Of a stretch of 47,763 bases of DNA, positions 10,057 to 22,230 are shown piece by piece. The number at the start of each line of letters is the position of its first letter. Position 1 is the first letter of the stretch. A model generated the notes under the pieces. It searched no databases. It worked only from the letters and a program-made list of their open reading frames with translations, and was not told the origin of the DNA. The DNA comes from Chara braunii (taxonomy: Eukaryota; Streptophyta; Charophyceae; Charales; Characeae): contig BFEA01000531.1 in the NCBI GenBank assembly GCA_003427395.1, forward strand, positions 1,032,315-1,080,077, read 5' to 3'. A program made the translations under genes and the position numbers.

Positions 10057-13000
10057 CCGCCATATACCGTCCCACTATCTCCATATGAATTGAGCAATCG
10101 CGCATTGCATGAACATATGTTCAATGGTCTCCGCCTTCTTAAGAGACTCCGGCACCGCTGGCACCAAGGGAACAACAGTCCTCTTTGTTCGAGAGTTGTA
10201 CGGTCGGTGAGCGAGTCATTGGTTGGCAGACAGCGGTGGGTTATTTGCCACTGGAGGGAGGTGATTTTCATGGGCTTAGATTTTTGTTCCTTGAATCACT
10301 GGATTGGTGACAGGAGGGTACGGTCCACGTTCAACTGTCCGGCCCATCTATCGTTGATTAAATCTCTCAGATATCGTTTAGGTCTGAGCATTTTGTAGGC
10401 TGACTTTACCGTTAACTGATGCAGGCTAATATGAGTTACCTTGGGGGTTCCCCTCTTTGGGGGAGGCTGCCAAGTTCATTCCACCGGATCTAGCGCTAGG
10501 TCCTGGATTGGTTTGTTTGGCTGGAACGCCACCCTTTGTCCCTTCTCTTCTACGACCCTCACACCGTGACGGTGCACTGCCTCTTTATTTCTCAATTTGA
10601 AAGGTGCTCTACTCCCTTGGAGGGTGCCCATTTTTGTGATGGTGTGGTGTTCAACTAGGACTAATTGGGGTGAGACCATATGTATCTGGCCAATCCTTAG
10701 CGGGGTCCCTATGCTTGCCACCCAATCTCATATTCTCAAGGTGGGGCCACGTTTGAGGATCCGGTACCATTCCAGTGGGATGGCTTCGATAGGATTCTCA
10801 AAAAGTTATTCCACATGGTGACAATGCTTTAAGGTTGCTCGCAGCTGGTCCTTTGTTTTCCAATTGTGCCTCTCATGGTCCCAAAGATCCCCTACCCTAA
10901 GAATGTCGTGTTTAACCCAACTTTTCCAGGGTAGAGCTGAGCTCTTCATGACGCAGCCCCTCGTATCTATTATCCATCTGTTTTTGAAGAGAGGTTGACG
11001 GTGAACCTCCTCCAAACGGTCAGTGTGGGTCTTATCTGGGCGGGGGAGATTACATCAAGTTTGTAGCAAGGATGGTCAGAATGTGTCCATCGTTTGAGCC
11101 CCACCTTCCGGCCTATCCCTACCGCGTGGGAGTTTGCGTGAGATTGTCCAGAACCGATCCTCCAACCATATCAGTTGGTAGATCGTATGGGGGATTTCCG
11201 GGGCCAACCGAGCCAAATGTTCCATGGCTAAGACACACCACGGGCTTTGGGGAGCAAAGATAAGCTTTTTAATCCATTTTATACGTAGAGCTTGCACCTG
11301 TGTGCCTGGATCAATTATTCTCAATCCTGCCCCTGCGTTAGGTTGGATAATTGAGTCTCTGGCCACCCGGCTTATTGCATTGGTCTGCTCCCCATCCCCT
11401 CTCCATAGGAAAGTTGCTGTATTTTTCCTTGGGCTTCTCAGGGTCGTTTTGCTCAATGGCCACAGCAAGGACTTATACCATGAGGACGCAAAAATCACGT
11501 TATTAAGTATCAACGCTCGACAGAAAAGGGATGTGTATTTGTTCCTCCAGTTGTTTAGTTTATTTCGGGACGGGGTGTTGATCCATTCATCATTAATTGG
11601 TGGTCGTCCCTCAGTGGTCATGGACACCCCCAGGATTCTGATTGGGGTCTCTAATGGTTTCCATGCGACTCGTGGTGACTCTGGCGGGCGCCCCCCTTGG
11701 TAGTGGATCCACCAGCCTTGTGTTTTAGATCCCCAATCAGACACATTGGCAAACCTTTCCATCATTCATTGAATTTCCTCCATATTACGGTGTGTAGCCT
11801 CTGTCATTATTGTGAGATCATCCGCGAACAGAGAGCACACCGAGATTGCTTCCTCCGGGATATGTGTGATACGTATTTTGGCGGTTAGTACCTCTATAAT
11901 GACCAGGAAAAGGAAGGGGGTTATTGGATCCCGCTGGCGAACCGATCGCTCCAAATGTAGAGGCGGCGCGAGACTTCCATTGATTTGGACACATGTAGTA
12001 GCGTTTCGGTGTAGGATTTGTATCCAACGTCGGGAATCCAGCCCGAAGTTCATTTTTTCTAGACATTTATCCAAAAACAACCAGTCCACGTGGTCATAGG
12101 CTTTTTCGAAGTCGATGAAGATCAGGGCCGCATTTTGACGGGAGTGAGTCGTAAGCTGGAGGATCTCGTGGATCAACGTGATGCTTTCTTGTATGTTCTT
12201 GTTTTTGCATGAAGCCGGTTTGTGAGGGGTGGATGGTGTCTTCCATTACAAGGATCATTTTGTTTGCTTGGGCTTTAGACAACATTTTGTATACTATTGT
12301 GAGTGGCGTTATTGGCCTGTAGTTTCTGATATTCATCTCATCCTTTTTTTTATATGAGAGTTAACATCCCCTGACTCACTCTTTCTCCCATCTCCTCTTT
12401 GAGCCACACTTCATTGTAGAAGTCCATAACGTCTTGACACATAAAGTCCCATCTGGTTTCTTATAACTCCTTAGGGAAGCCATCGATGCTTAGGGTTTTT
12501 TCCTCTTGCATTTGCAGAATGGCGGTCCATATCTCGTGTCTGGAGAGTGGGGTTTCTAAAAAGTCGTGTTGTTCGGGTGTCAGAGCTTTGTTAACAGGTT
12601 CCAGAAATTCATTTAAAAGGCGATCGTGATATAGCATATCCGATTTTTCTATGTGCGAAGAAAATAGATCTTTGTCAAAATCATATGTTATCTTTGCACA
12701 ACGAGCTGAGGTAACGGTTGGTTCCAAATCAATGGCGTTTGGTTCATAAAGAGCTTCGATCGTAGTTCTTTGAATTCGTGTTCTGGCCAGCCTGAAAAAG
12801 TGAGAGTCCATTGTTCCTTCGATGGAGAATTTTGATAGCCTTGCTCTTGTTTGGGCTCCTTGCCATCAGTACTGTGCGTGTTTCAATAGTTGATCCTTCG
12901 ATTCTTGTATGTGTGTTTGTAATTCTGCAATCCTTTGTTCCTGCCCCTGCGAGTTTTGCTCTTGTTCTCCGTCCACTAGGTTTTGCATGATTGTGACTTC

Positions 13001-13075
13001 TTGCTGGTATCTCTGGCCGGCCAGGTACACGTCTCCTCGCAGCAGGGAGGATAAACACAAAATTTCATCACACGG
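10057..13075 (-). pseudogene. LINE-1 ORF2, reverse transcriptase through zinc-binding domain
   Basis: Minus-strand LINE ORF2 broken by frameshifts and stops. In coding order: a coiled linker near 13060-12870; SHFFRLARTR near 12805; NYRPITPL finger motif near 12325; FIDFEKAYDHVDW near 12116-12080; RQRDPITPF near 11935; catalytic FADD near 11825; GRALILNNVIFASSWY-type thumb segment near 11500; ALRIKWIKKLI near 11280; and a zf-RVT-like end with LPTND near 10225 and HMFMQC...FIW near 10120-10090. The endonuclease and ORF1 are missing, so the copy is 5'-truncated or rearranged. It is inactive: several frames are needed to follow it. Function when active: target-primed reverse transcription of its own RNA. 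Confidence 0.88.
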
Positions 13076-13180
13076 ATCGCCTAGATAAGTCGAGGCCCAG
13101 ATAGATTTTCACCAATCCCAAAACGTTTGTATGTTTCCACAGGACCACCATATGTGGGGCAGGTCCTCTACCGTGACTGT
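13070..13180 (-). pseudogene. Second zf-RVT-like LINE fragment, fused upstream of LINE-1
   Basis: The minus frame from 13175 reads EDLPHIWWSCGNIQTFWDW, a His/Cys/Trp pattern like the zinc-binding tail at the end of LINE ORF2. A stop follows, and the frame then continues into the LINE-1 linker. A C-terminal domain lying upstream of an RT linker is out of order. This suggests a junction between two LINE copies, or that the motif is fortuitous. Confidence 0.4.
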
Positions 13181-13849
13181 TGGTTTAAACCACCGGTCCC
13201 CCTGACGCAGAAACCTCAGGGGTACCGGTAGTCCCTCTGACGTCAGAAATTTCAGGGGTACCAGCAGTATAGAGTAGAAATCCGGTCGGGCCTAAAAAAT
13301 ATAGAATTTGCAAAAATGCATAAAATCGGCGCGGCAAATATTTGACGGTTAAAATGATTTATTTTTTTTCTGATATTTTTCCTTGAAAGATCGCGACCTA
13401 ATCTACGGACCCTCAAATTTGCAGACCTTTTGATGAATTCTTCTGAGCATAAAAAATCGACAAAGTTGCCGCTTGCGAATGGCAGGATTGGACCCTCCTG
13501 TGACGAACGGTGGTCGCCGCCCTTCCGTACAACCCGGTCCTAGCTCACTGGGCCGAGGGGTTTCGACTGGCGGGGGAACCGGTGGTTTATTGCATGATGA
13601 ACATAAAATTGAAACAGGCATATCATTAGCTACACACCATTTCACTGAAGGAATGCAAAGCATATACATCATTCACACTAAACCTGTTTGCTTAACTGGT
13701 GGCAGGGACCTAATGGTTATACCAAAGTTATAACATGCTTCAAAATGTACATAACTGAAGTCTTGAACATTCGCGAAATTATCCCAATTGGCCTTGACTA
13801 TATAAGCCAACCTATTGGTCTTGGACTAAGGCTGGTACCCTTTGGAGAT
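13181..13849. other. No gene recognised; short direct repeat
   Basis: Near 13193-13275 a roughly 36-bp unit (CCYCTGACG...TTTCAGGGGTACC) is repeated twice, each with CAGG/CCTG complementarity. The remainder has only short frames; two overlapping opposite-strand frames at 13403-13733 have no recognisable motifs. Confidence 0.45.
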
Positions 13850-14630
13850 TATTCATTTAATAATTGGAAGATTGTTGTTCCTTGTCGCCAAGCCTTTCCA
13901 ACCAACCACTAACAAATATATTTTTTCTGCAATCAAAGGAATTTCTCCCAAGCATAGGATGTATGAGAACTTGGCTACTCCGTTAACCATATTGTTGTGC
14001 ATTTGAACCACAATTTGGGTGTATTCATTACGTTGCAAGCACTCCACCCGTTCTTCAAACTTTGGAAGGTCTTCTTTGATGTTGATGTCCAATTTTTAGG
14101 CTAAGTCCAACTCATCATCCAACACCTTTGTTACCTTCCAGAAGTCGATGTCTCCAACTCTATGTCTCAGCCATGTACCAACTACAAGACTACTGAGTTG
14201 GAGTTTTTGTATCCAGTGGTGTAGATTTACCTTAATCAAAATGTGTAGCGACGTTACGCAGTTTTCGTCGGATCTCCTCAAACTTTTTCCATTTGCATTT
14301 TGAATCTACCCATATATGCTTGATTTGACGAATTCCTTTACGAACTCATATGTTTAAAGGGGAAGAAGAGAGACCCCATTTAAATTATTTGTGTCTTTCA
14401 TGTCACGGCATAAATTTGGGTAGATATCCAAGTCCCATTATAATATTTTTGTGCTTCGCACCTGCAGATCAATCTTCAGGTCAAGCTTCCAGATAAGAAT
14501 TGAGTCCCCAACCTTTTGATCTCGATGGCATCTGCTATGGATCTTTTTTTATGATAATAACAAAATCATCAACATATCTTACATAGAAGAGTTTTTTGAA
14601 ACCCGGATCTATTGGATCTGATGAAGTCCA
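13850..14630 (-). pseudogene. Decayed coding remnant with RYVDD reverse-transcriptase-like motif
   Basis: The minus strand from 14630 down reads KLFYVRYVDDFVIIIKK (about 14605-14550), then long stretches that stay protein-like after frame changes. These include an open frame at 14281-14096 and one at 14092-13853 with charged helical character. R-Y-[AV]-D-D is the RT active-site signature of Penelope-like elements and group II intron-type RTs, unlike the FADD of the neighbouring LINEs. I could not find a GIY-YIG or maturase signature, so the class is unresolved. It abuts LINE-2 just after that element's GGLGILNI motif. Confidence 0.45.
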
Positions 14631-15444
14631 AGAAAAGATATTAAGAATACCCAAACCGCCCTAGTTTCATTTTTGGGTGATCTTCCACCATGCCACTTTG
14701 CACAAGACTCTCCCGTTGTCGACAGTGTCTTTAGTGAACTTCCCTCTTACTCCTTTCTTTATTATGGATGGTGTAGCTTTAATGGAAAGAATACTATACC
14801 ATATCATTAAGAGAACCATGGTATTAATAACCGATGATCTACCAAACAGGGACACAAACCAAACCTTGGATCAGGAATACAATTTGTTGGTGACCCTATC
14901 TAGGATGATGTGATTTTGTTTATTTTTATTCTCCCCGTACAATATTTAATGCTCGGGTTTAAAAAGTGTTATGAGTGGTCTTTTGTTAAGGCTTGGATGC
15001 CTAGATCAACGGCCAATGAGGATTCGTTTGTTACTAAGGTTGTTGATTTATTCCCATTAATCTTAGCTTCAGATGTTTTGGAAAATAAATTAAGACAATC
15101 CCGAAAAGTCACTAACAATTTTACTGGGTTCTCGGAGACCACTGTCAGATCATCGGCAAGAGTCAAAGTGTGGAGTTGAATATGTAGTTGAGAGGAGAAG
15201 ATATGTCACCTTGAATATGCGGATCATATTCATGAGCACTTCCTGTGGAATGACGTACAGTAGGGAGGCAAGTGGACATCATTGTCTCAGAGATCTAGTT
15301 AGTGCGAAAGAGTCAAACTTCATTTCATTAATTATCATATAAGTTATAATCTAAGTACGGTTTGATAACCCAATTAGAAAAGGTAAGACCAAAGTCTCTT
15401 CTTTACAAAACCTAAAGGACAAAATCACAATTAACGGAATTATA

Positions 15445-15965
15445 CAACAGAAAAAATTTTCAGAATTAAATAATCATTCTATAGAAAATTACATTATAAA
15501 TTTCAAATTCTCATTCCATCTTTAAAAATGTCATTCCACTTTTAAAATTTCCAGTCGTACTTGAAAACTTTTCTTCCAAGAATGGGGTATCCTTTCTTAT
15601 TTGGACTGCATGCTAGAAATGGAATGAAAGTCTGGATGAGTTCATGAAATATTTTAATTAGACTGTCATTTTATATAAGGATTTTCAATCATAAATAGGT
15701 TAATCCAATTTAAATTAGAAGGTATTTGTTGTAGTGGACTGGAAGTTTAATTAAGACATTTCATAAACTCGTTCACACTTTCATTCCATCTTCAACAAAT
15801 AGATATAGTTGAAAGGAAAAACTCATTTTTAAACAGGAACTTATAAAATATAACTGAAAATTTTAGAATTGGATGAACATGAGAATGATAATTTTAAAAT
15901 AAGAAGGATTTTTTTTTAATGAAATATTTTTTGAATTTTCATTTCTTGTGGGAATTTTTATGTTG
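15445..15965. mobile_element. 521-bp AT-rich MITE, copy A, inside LINE-2 RT
   Basis: Flanked by TA on both sides (15443-15444, 15966-15967). The ends are CAACAGAAAAAATTTTC and the inverted CAACATAAAAATTCCC. It has the same length and sequence, in inverted orientation, as 22231-22751. Internal sequence has repeated GGAATGAAAGTCTGGAYGAG and its complement, giving long hairpin potential, but no transposase. It sits exactly within the Tyr codon of the FEKxY motif of LINE-2. A non-autonomous TA-targeting DNA transposon. Confidence 0.9.
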
Positions 15966-17627
15966 TAGGTTTTTTCAAAACCAATAAAAATAACGATTTT
16001 AAAGGATTTAAGCAATTTTATAACCTTCATAGCCTGGGTAACAGTCATTATATTATCTAACACCAAAGGGCCTATAACAAATACTGTTTGGTCTGGGTGG
16101 ACCAAGACAGGAAGTAAGTCAGAAATTCGGCGGGATAGTGCTTTGACCATAATTTTATCGTGGGTATTTAGGAGAGTAATATGTTTGTAATTCCTTATGT
16201 CTTCCTTATCATTTTTCTGACTACTATACGTGAAAGAGATTTTTCGCTCCATCATTTCCTCACCAAGATTTTGGCCCGTGGCAACTCTATTACAAAATGA
16301 TAGTAGCAGAATGAGACCGAATAAATCCCAGTTACTTTCATAAAATAACCCTTTAGAGGCGGAACACTTACTAGTGGTCATGCCGCTCATGGCTGCGAAA
16401 ACTCTAGTACGGATAAATTCTCCTCCAGAATATGTTCATGCCCTCGAGAGATGCACCTGATATCATCCCCCTAGAGATTTGCATCTTCTTCCTAAGGTAC
16501 CAGAGGGTCCTCAAGAGTTTTTTCACTAGAGAGACGTTTTTCGTATAAAAGTTTTTCACATTCACGCATTCCTAAAGGGTCCTTGGTAGACCTCTGTATG
16601 GGTCGAAAGGGTAGGAAAGTTCCAAGAATGTGAAACATTTTTTTCTGCCTGAGGCTTTCTTGAAGAATAACTTAGATATTATTTCATTAACCATCATGTT
16701 TTTTACCACCGAATATCTAAGGCAGTCTTCCTCCCTTTTAATCCGCAAATTATCTCATAGTGTTAACCATCTATCCCATTGCTTCAACCCAATAGGCAGT
16801 TGCGTATGGGTTAAGTGCCATATCCCTTTCAGCCTGATCAACCTTAGCTTTAATCCCGACTTCTTTCTTATTGCATTCCTTAACTTTAATAAGGCTGAAA
16901 AATTCTAACATACGGGAGGTTTGTCTGATACCTAAATCGAATCATTTCTCTTCAAGAGGACTTGCGAGTTACCCAGTTCGCCCAAAGTTTTTAATCCAAT
17001 CTTCGACCCCTTGATCTTCCAAAATGTGGATTTAAATCCTCAGAAGGTCTTTGCACAGAGTAGGACTGTTACCCAACGAAACATCCAAAATAATAGGTTT
17101 GTGGTCAAACACTGGATTTGTCCGTATATTGGAATCAAATACTATATTACATACTGAGTCTCTAACTAACCAATAGTAGCTACACAGTGGGTATCCAACT
17201 TGAAGGATGAGATGGACGTTCATGTATAAGTCTTCTCATCCGGATGGATTTTGCGAAATACATTCAATGGTTGTAGCTCATTCTGAAAATTACGAATTTT
17301 TCGCCTATATTTTTAGAGGAATCTAGGGAGAGGTCAGAAATCGTATTTCAATTCCGCCCTATGATCAAATTGACGTCATCAGGGATCGAGGATTGAAGTT
17401 GTTCAAAAAAGGTATGGCGTTCTCTGGAGTCTACAATGGAGTAAATTATCATAAACGGTCATTCCGTATCCTGAAGAAATACATAAACTCGTATCCACCT
17501 CCCCAATGAATCATAAAACTAATCAATAATCGTATATTTCAAATATTTATGAAATAAGATAGCTACACTTCGTCTCTGTAACCATTTGAACACCATGAAC
17601 GCGCGTTTGTGTTCAATTTTGAACGGC

Positions 17628-17628
<1 letters not shown>

Positions 17629-17677
<49 letters not shown>

Positions 17678-17822
17678 NNNNNNNNNNNNNNNNNNNNNNN
17701 NNNNNNNNNNNNNNNNNNNNNNNNNNNNNNNNNNNNNNNNNNNNNNNNNNNNNNNNNNNNNNNNNNNNNNNNNNNNNNNNNNNNNNNNNNNNNNNNNNNN
17801 NNNNNNNNNNNNNNNNNNNNNN

Positions 17823-17892
<70 letters not shown>
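17629..17892. repeat. Poly(T), 145-N assembly gap, (TC)n
   Basis: Poly(T) at 17629-17677, Ns at 17678-17822 and (TC)n at 17823-17892. The gap lies inside the LINE-2 endonuclease region: its N-terminal part is on one side and the rest is below 17560. Frames that cross it are artefacts. Confidence 0.97.
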
Positions 17893-17894
<2 letters not shown>

Positions 17895-18260
17895 CAACAC
17901 AACACGTCTGAATGTTGTAGGCCTCGGTGTTTGTATTGTTGTTGTTATTGTGTTTTTTTTTTTTCACGAACTGTGGAATTAAACGTCGCATTCAGTTGTA
18001 TTTCATTCAAAAATTGCTTGGAAAATCCACGTTCAATGAACGTGCGGTTACACAACACCTCGTTTAGTTCCTTCTATTGGAGCCCACGGCGAGGATCCTG
18101 ACCACCAATTACCCAACTCACTGATTTTCTCCTCATTTAATTTTATTTCCCAGTATAACGTGATCTAAATATGAGGCCGATGAAGCCATATTTTCAATCT
18201 TGCTTTCTTCCTTCTGCCGTTACTGGCGCCGATACCTTTGAGATTCCTAGTGACAAGACT

Positions 18261-19299
18261 AGTTTTACTGAGGGATGACATCAACCATAGCCTCAGTCCT
18301 CTGTTGGATGGACTGCTGGTGAGTGATAGCTGCACTTACAGAAACTTCCACCTACCATGGTCTGGCTAGCCGCTGAGTCATTGAGGAATTTGGAGGAGAA
18401 GTTTTTCGTCGTTGTCAATTGTTTACGGGGGATAACAAGGTGTTCACTGTCAATATCTTTAGTAATATGTACCATGTTGAGCTCCTTGTTATCAGCAGAT
18501 TTTAAGAAATACGTAGGGAGTCAATAGAGACCGCTGTCAATATTAATAATCGTAGGATTGCAAGTGGGACGAACTCCAAACAAATAACAAAATACAAAAA
18601 CTATCTTAGCTAACTTGGTAGGAAATAGACCATGTCATTGCATGCTGTAACCACTCATCAAGCGGATATGATACCTACCAATCAGGTATTCTGAAACCAG
18701 CTTCAGAGCAACTGGAGAGGAAGGAATGTCATCAAGCTCCCAAACCAGGAGCGACAAGGGTCCCCGACCATCAAGCAAAGTCATCAATTCCAACAAAGTA
18801 GCAGACTCCCTCAAGATGATAGAGCATAATATACTCACGAAGATTACTTGATTATATATTTGATTTATAGAAATCATTCAAGGCGACTTAAACTCGTAAG
18901 TCGTAGCTGGAGAAAAAGTGAATTATGATCCTATCCCTTGAGCTAAGAACGTCTCTGGATTCAAATTTTATGCTTTTTCGAATGATGAAACCAAGTTAGA
19001 CACATGGTTCACTGGGCTTGGCAAATAATAAACTATGTGTTGTTTTGTTGCCTCAGCGGTTGGAACTTCTCTCCTGCTATATTTTGTGGGAGAGACATGG
19101 GTTTCCCTTCAACCGTGATAGCACTGACACTACTAAGGACTCATCAAGGAACTCATATAAAATGCCCCAGACTATGCTATTAACCATTGATCCTGATTCC
19201 CTCCTTCGTTACCAACATTCCAATTTGACCAACCCCTCCCTTAACCAACCAGAGAAGACAGTTTTCCAATTGAGCGTTTGTCTGCTAGAGAGGTTCTAT
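18261..19299 (-). other. LINE-2 spacer between ORF1 and ORF2
   Basis: The region lies between the ORF1 remnant and the ORF2 endonuclease start. Minus frames are longer than expected (for example 18877-18635 and 18475-18293) but I recognise no domain. They may be the ORF1 C-terminus or another captured segment. Confidence 0.4.
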
Positions 19300-20657
19300 G
19301 TTCTGTGTTTCCTGTGAGTCTAGAGGACGACGCCCCACCAAAAGCTTCTCCCAAAGAAGTCCCCGAATGATTTACCTTACCCCTCCCCCACATCGGAGGC
19401 GGGGAAGTTCGAATGGGAGGGGGAACATTCGATCCAACGGGCTGGATCATCTGGGTTACAAGTGGAGGGGGGACTTGGAAACTCATTACTAAATATTGTC
19501 GGTCGCCGTAGGTGATCAGAGGGTAACACAAGTGAGAAACCCTTGGAAAGAATAGGTTTTTGAGTTTTGTTGCCCATGATCTCAGGCTGTATCATGATCG
19601 CTTCTGGAGTGTGACGAAGAGTCGCCTCCCTTCATTGGGACAGTTGCACTCGGAGAGCGATCAACGTTCTTCGTGGCCTGATCTGGAGCTGGTGGGCGGG
19701 CATCATTCCTTTCCTTTGTCCCACCTTGGTTGCGCATGGCTGAACGAGGATTATAAGGATCGTGTCCCGTACCCAAACCACCCAAGTTGTAGGATCTTGC
19801 CGATGGGCGATTATCCTGTCCAAAATCATCGTTCGGGGAACACTCGTTAGTCGAATGACCACACCAATGACAAAGCTTACATCAAGGTGTATTACTATCG
19901 AAAAGGTCTGCAGAAAGAGTGCCCAACCCTACCCTCAATGAAACAACGAGTTTGAATCTCGATTTGCAAGATTTATCCAAACCAAAATTTGCATTTACTA
20001 AATGTGGCATGGTTTTATCGTCGACAGGCTGAAACTCTTTCACTATAAGGCTAATGGATTTGGACATCATAGTGCAAATACATAACAGCAGAAAGAGAGG
20101 GAATCGAACGGTCATCACCCAATAGTTTTCGATTCTCTCATTTTCTCTCTCTGCTTCCCATTCTTTCTTCGACAACAAATTTCGAATAATAACCCTATAT
20201 TTATGTCTATCCATCGTAAATTGGATTTCAAGTTTGGTATGAAGAATGACCACCTTTGCTTCCGTCAATCTAGCAATGTAGAAAACCATTGATTTGCCTT
20301 CCACATTTGTAGATCCATGGCCCAAGGCTTTCAATTTGGTACTCAATCGTGCGTCCTCGAAATTTTTGACAAAACGTAGTTTTTAAGGATTATTCAGGTT
20401 TTTTGTTTTTCTTATGAAAATAACAACTAGAGAATGGTCCTTCAACTCTTGCCGCAGGATTGGGTTAAAATCATAACTTACGATGCATGTAATAGCATCC
20501 TCACGAGTCGACACTTTCAATTGATATCACGATCAAGATCAGGGACAATACCTTTAATAAAGCAATGTTAATGCAAATCTCTGATGTATGATTCCTCTTC
20601 GATGTCGATGCGGATCTTTGTCTCTTTTTCTTCTCCTTTTTGTAGAACGTCTTCCAT
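19300..20657 (-). pseudogene. LINE-2 ORF1 with CCHC zinc knuckle
   Basis: Minus strand. The frame begins ATGGAAGACGTTC at 20657 (MEDVLQKGEEKETK), with an early stop after IRDLH, then IKGIVPDLDR and, after frame changes, the 154-codon stretch at 20346-19882. At about 19870-19827 it encodes CKLCHWCGHSTNEC, a CX2CX4HX4C zinc knuckle. A low-complexity Ser/Arg/Pro-rich tail follows. This layout (N-terminal domain, CCHC knuckle, disordered tail) matches plant LINE ORF1 RNA-binding proteins. It lies upstream of ORF2 in the same orientation, as expected for one element. Several stops make it inactive. Confidence 0.75.
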
Positions 20658-21342
20658 TATCGTGGCGTTGGAAAATAGTATAAACACCAAACTCAAGGCA
20701 TAAGCAACAAAAACATAAATTGAAAAACAATCGTAAGTTCCGCAGATCGCAGGGAAGAAATCAAAGCACCGTAATGAATCGTTTACTTCTCATGAGATTT
20801 ACTAAGAATGGACTCGGAGCGGATAAGTGAAAATCAGAACTTGAGAATTTTGTGTCGGAAGTGAAAATGGGAAACCCTCTTTGAATTGGACAAGGCATGA
20901 AGATTCGATGACAAAGGAATGATTGCAATTCGGCAGAATGCGAAGAACTAAACACGTTTTTGTGAAGATATAGCCGAGAGGAGAAGTGAAGAACATACGA
21001 GATATGGATAGCTATGGTCACAGGAGTTTATTTTATCGTCCTTCTAAAAACCTGGTAATCTTCACCTACCTAGTATCGGTAAATCAGGTTTATTTGTGGG
21101 ACATTTCGCCTGTCACTGCACACCATATCTGGAGTCCATGGAGAGTGAGGTTGCTGGATCAACCAGTAGATGCTCCCCTGTTTTTCATCATAGCCTGGCG
21201 AAAAAGTTAGGTTAGCTAAGTTACACTGTTCGGTAACTTCCGAATTAACGCAGACGCAAGCACCTCCGAATATTTTTTTTGGTCGTCGTCAAGTTGCCTC
21301 ATTTCGCGTTTCCACTGAGAGTTTTAACCTCTCTTTTTGTGT
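20658..21342. other. LINE-2 5' flank, no gene recognised
   Basis: Between the LINE-2 ORF1 start and the target-site duplication of the LTR retrotransposon. It may contain the LINE 5' UTR. Minus frames at 21021-20761 lack recognisable motifs. Confidence 0.4.
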
Positions 21343-22230
21343 GCGTTGTCACGTGCATTGGCTCCCGCCTTTTGGCAAGCGCAGGAACCCTCCCGGCTAT
21401 GTCACGCAGGAGTTAAAACAAAACAAAATAAATATATTTATTAAAAAAAAAAAAAAAAAACTTACTAGGGAACGACGCAAAATAACTTCGCGAACCATCG
21501 AAGACGATTGTGGTCGCGTTGTCCCTTCGCCGCTCTAGCCGGGTGCGCCAACTGTACATCATACGATCCCCTACGAGATGATAGGTTTTCGCGGGGCACA
21601 TCTTGCCTTCCTTGAGGGGCTATCACCACCTTTAGGGGTGTATCCCTACCGAGTTATTGACCCACTTGCGAAAGCTTTCAGATGCAATTGCAGAGGTAGG
21701 TCAGCCAAGGGCGTTTGTTCGTTCACTGTAGCATAGATACGCTTGGTTAAACGCCAGGTGGACCCGAGCGTCGTCCGTCCCTTAGGACGTTGATCTCCTA
21801 AGTACGAAACGAACGTCGGTTGACTAGGACGATCTCAACCAAACATGAAACCTAAAACATATTAGTCCCTTGATCATAAAACAAATAAAATCAATATATT
21901 TTATCAAATAGCACAAGATGGGATTTTTACTTGATGAGATGATCTGCCAAAGTTATTTTTTCCGGCCTATATGACTGAAGAGACATTTATACCGCCTCTT
22001 TCGAGGCGGAAACTCCATATTAACGAGAGATTAGGAAGGACAACTTAACCTTTGACTTACGGTCGAGTTTGTCGACACCGACAGAACCCTGCCAGGAACC
22101 ACTTTTGCAAGTAAATTTCACTGCTACCATGCAGATCAACGAGTGATATGGCTTTTGGCCGAAGTTTGAACTTTTCGTGCGACCACACCTTCGTATAATA
22201 TGCAGTTTGCTTGGAGAAAAATATTATCTA

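Larger units (their letters stand above)
14635..18260 (-). pseudogene. LINE-2 ORF2 (endonuclease + reverse transcriptase), multiply interrupted
   Basis: Minus-strand LINE ORF2. In coding order: endonuclease start GIGASNGRRKKARLK near 18230-18190; after the gap, YSIVDSRERHTFF near 17455-17415 and VFDHKPI near 17115-17095 (the conserved endonuclease S/F-DH-x-P-I); long linker 17000-16400; RT finger NYKHITLLN near 16195; FEKTY near 15980, where a MITE interrupts; SVNCDFVL resuming near 15436; catalytic LADD near 15160; SLFGRSSVINTM near 14855; and GGLGILNI near 14655, where it stops. Stops and frameshifts are frequent. The zinc-binding C-terminus is absent, replaced by the RYVDD remnant. Confidence 0.85.

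Noticed and set aside
17519-18101. Overlapping 95-171 codon frames across the N gap
   Set aside because: They consist of poly(T), Ns and (TC)n; no real sequence supports them.
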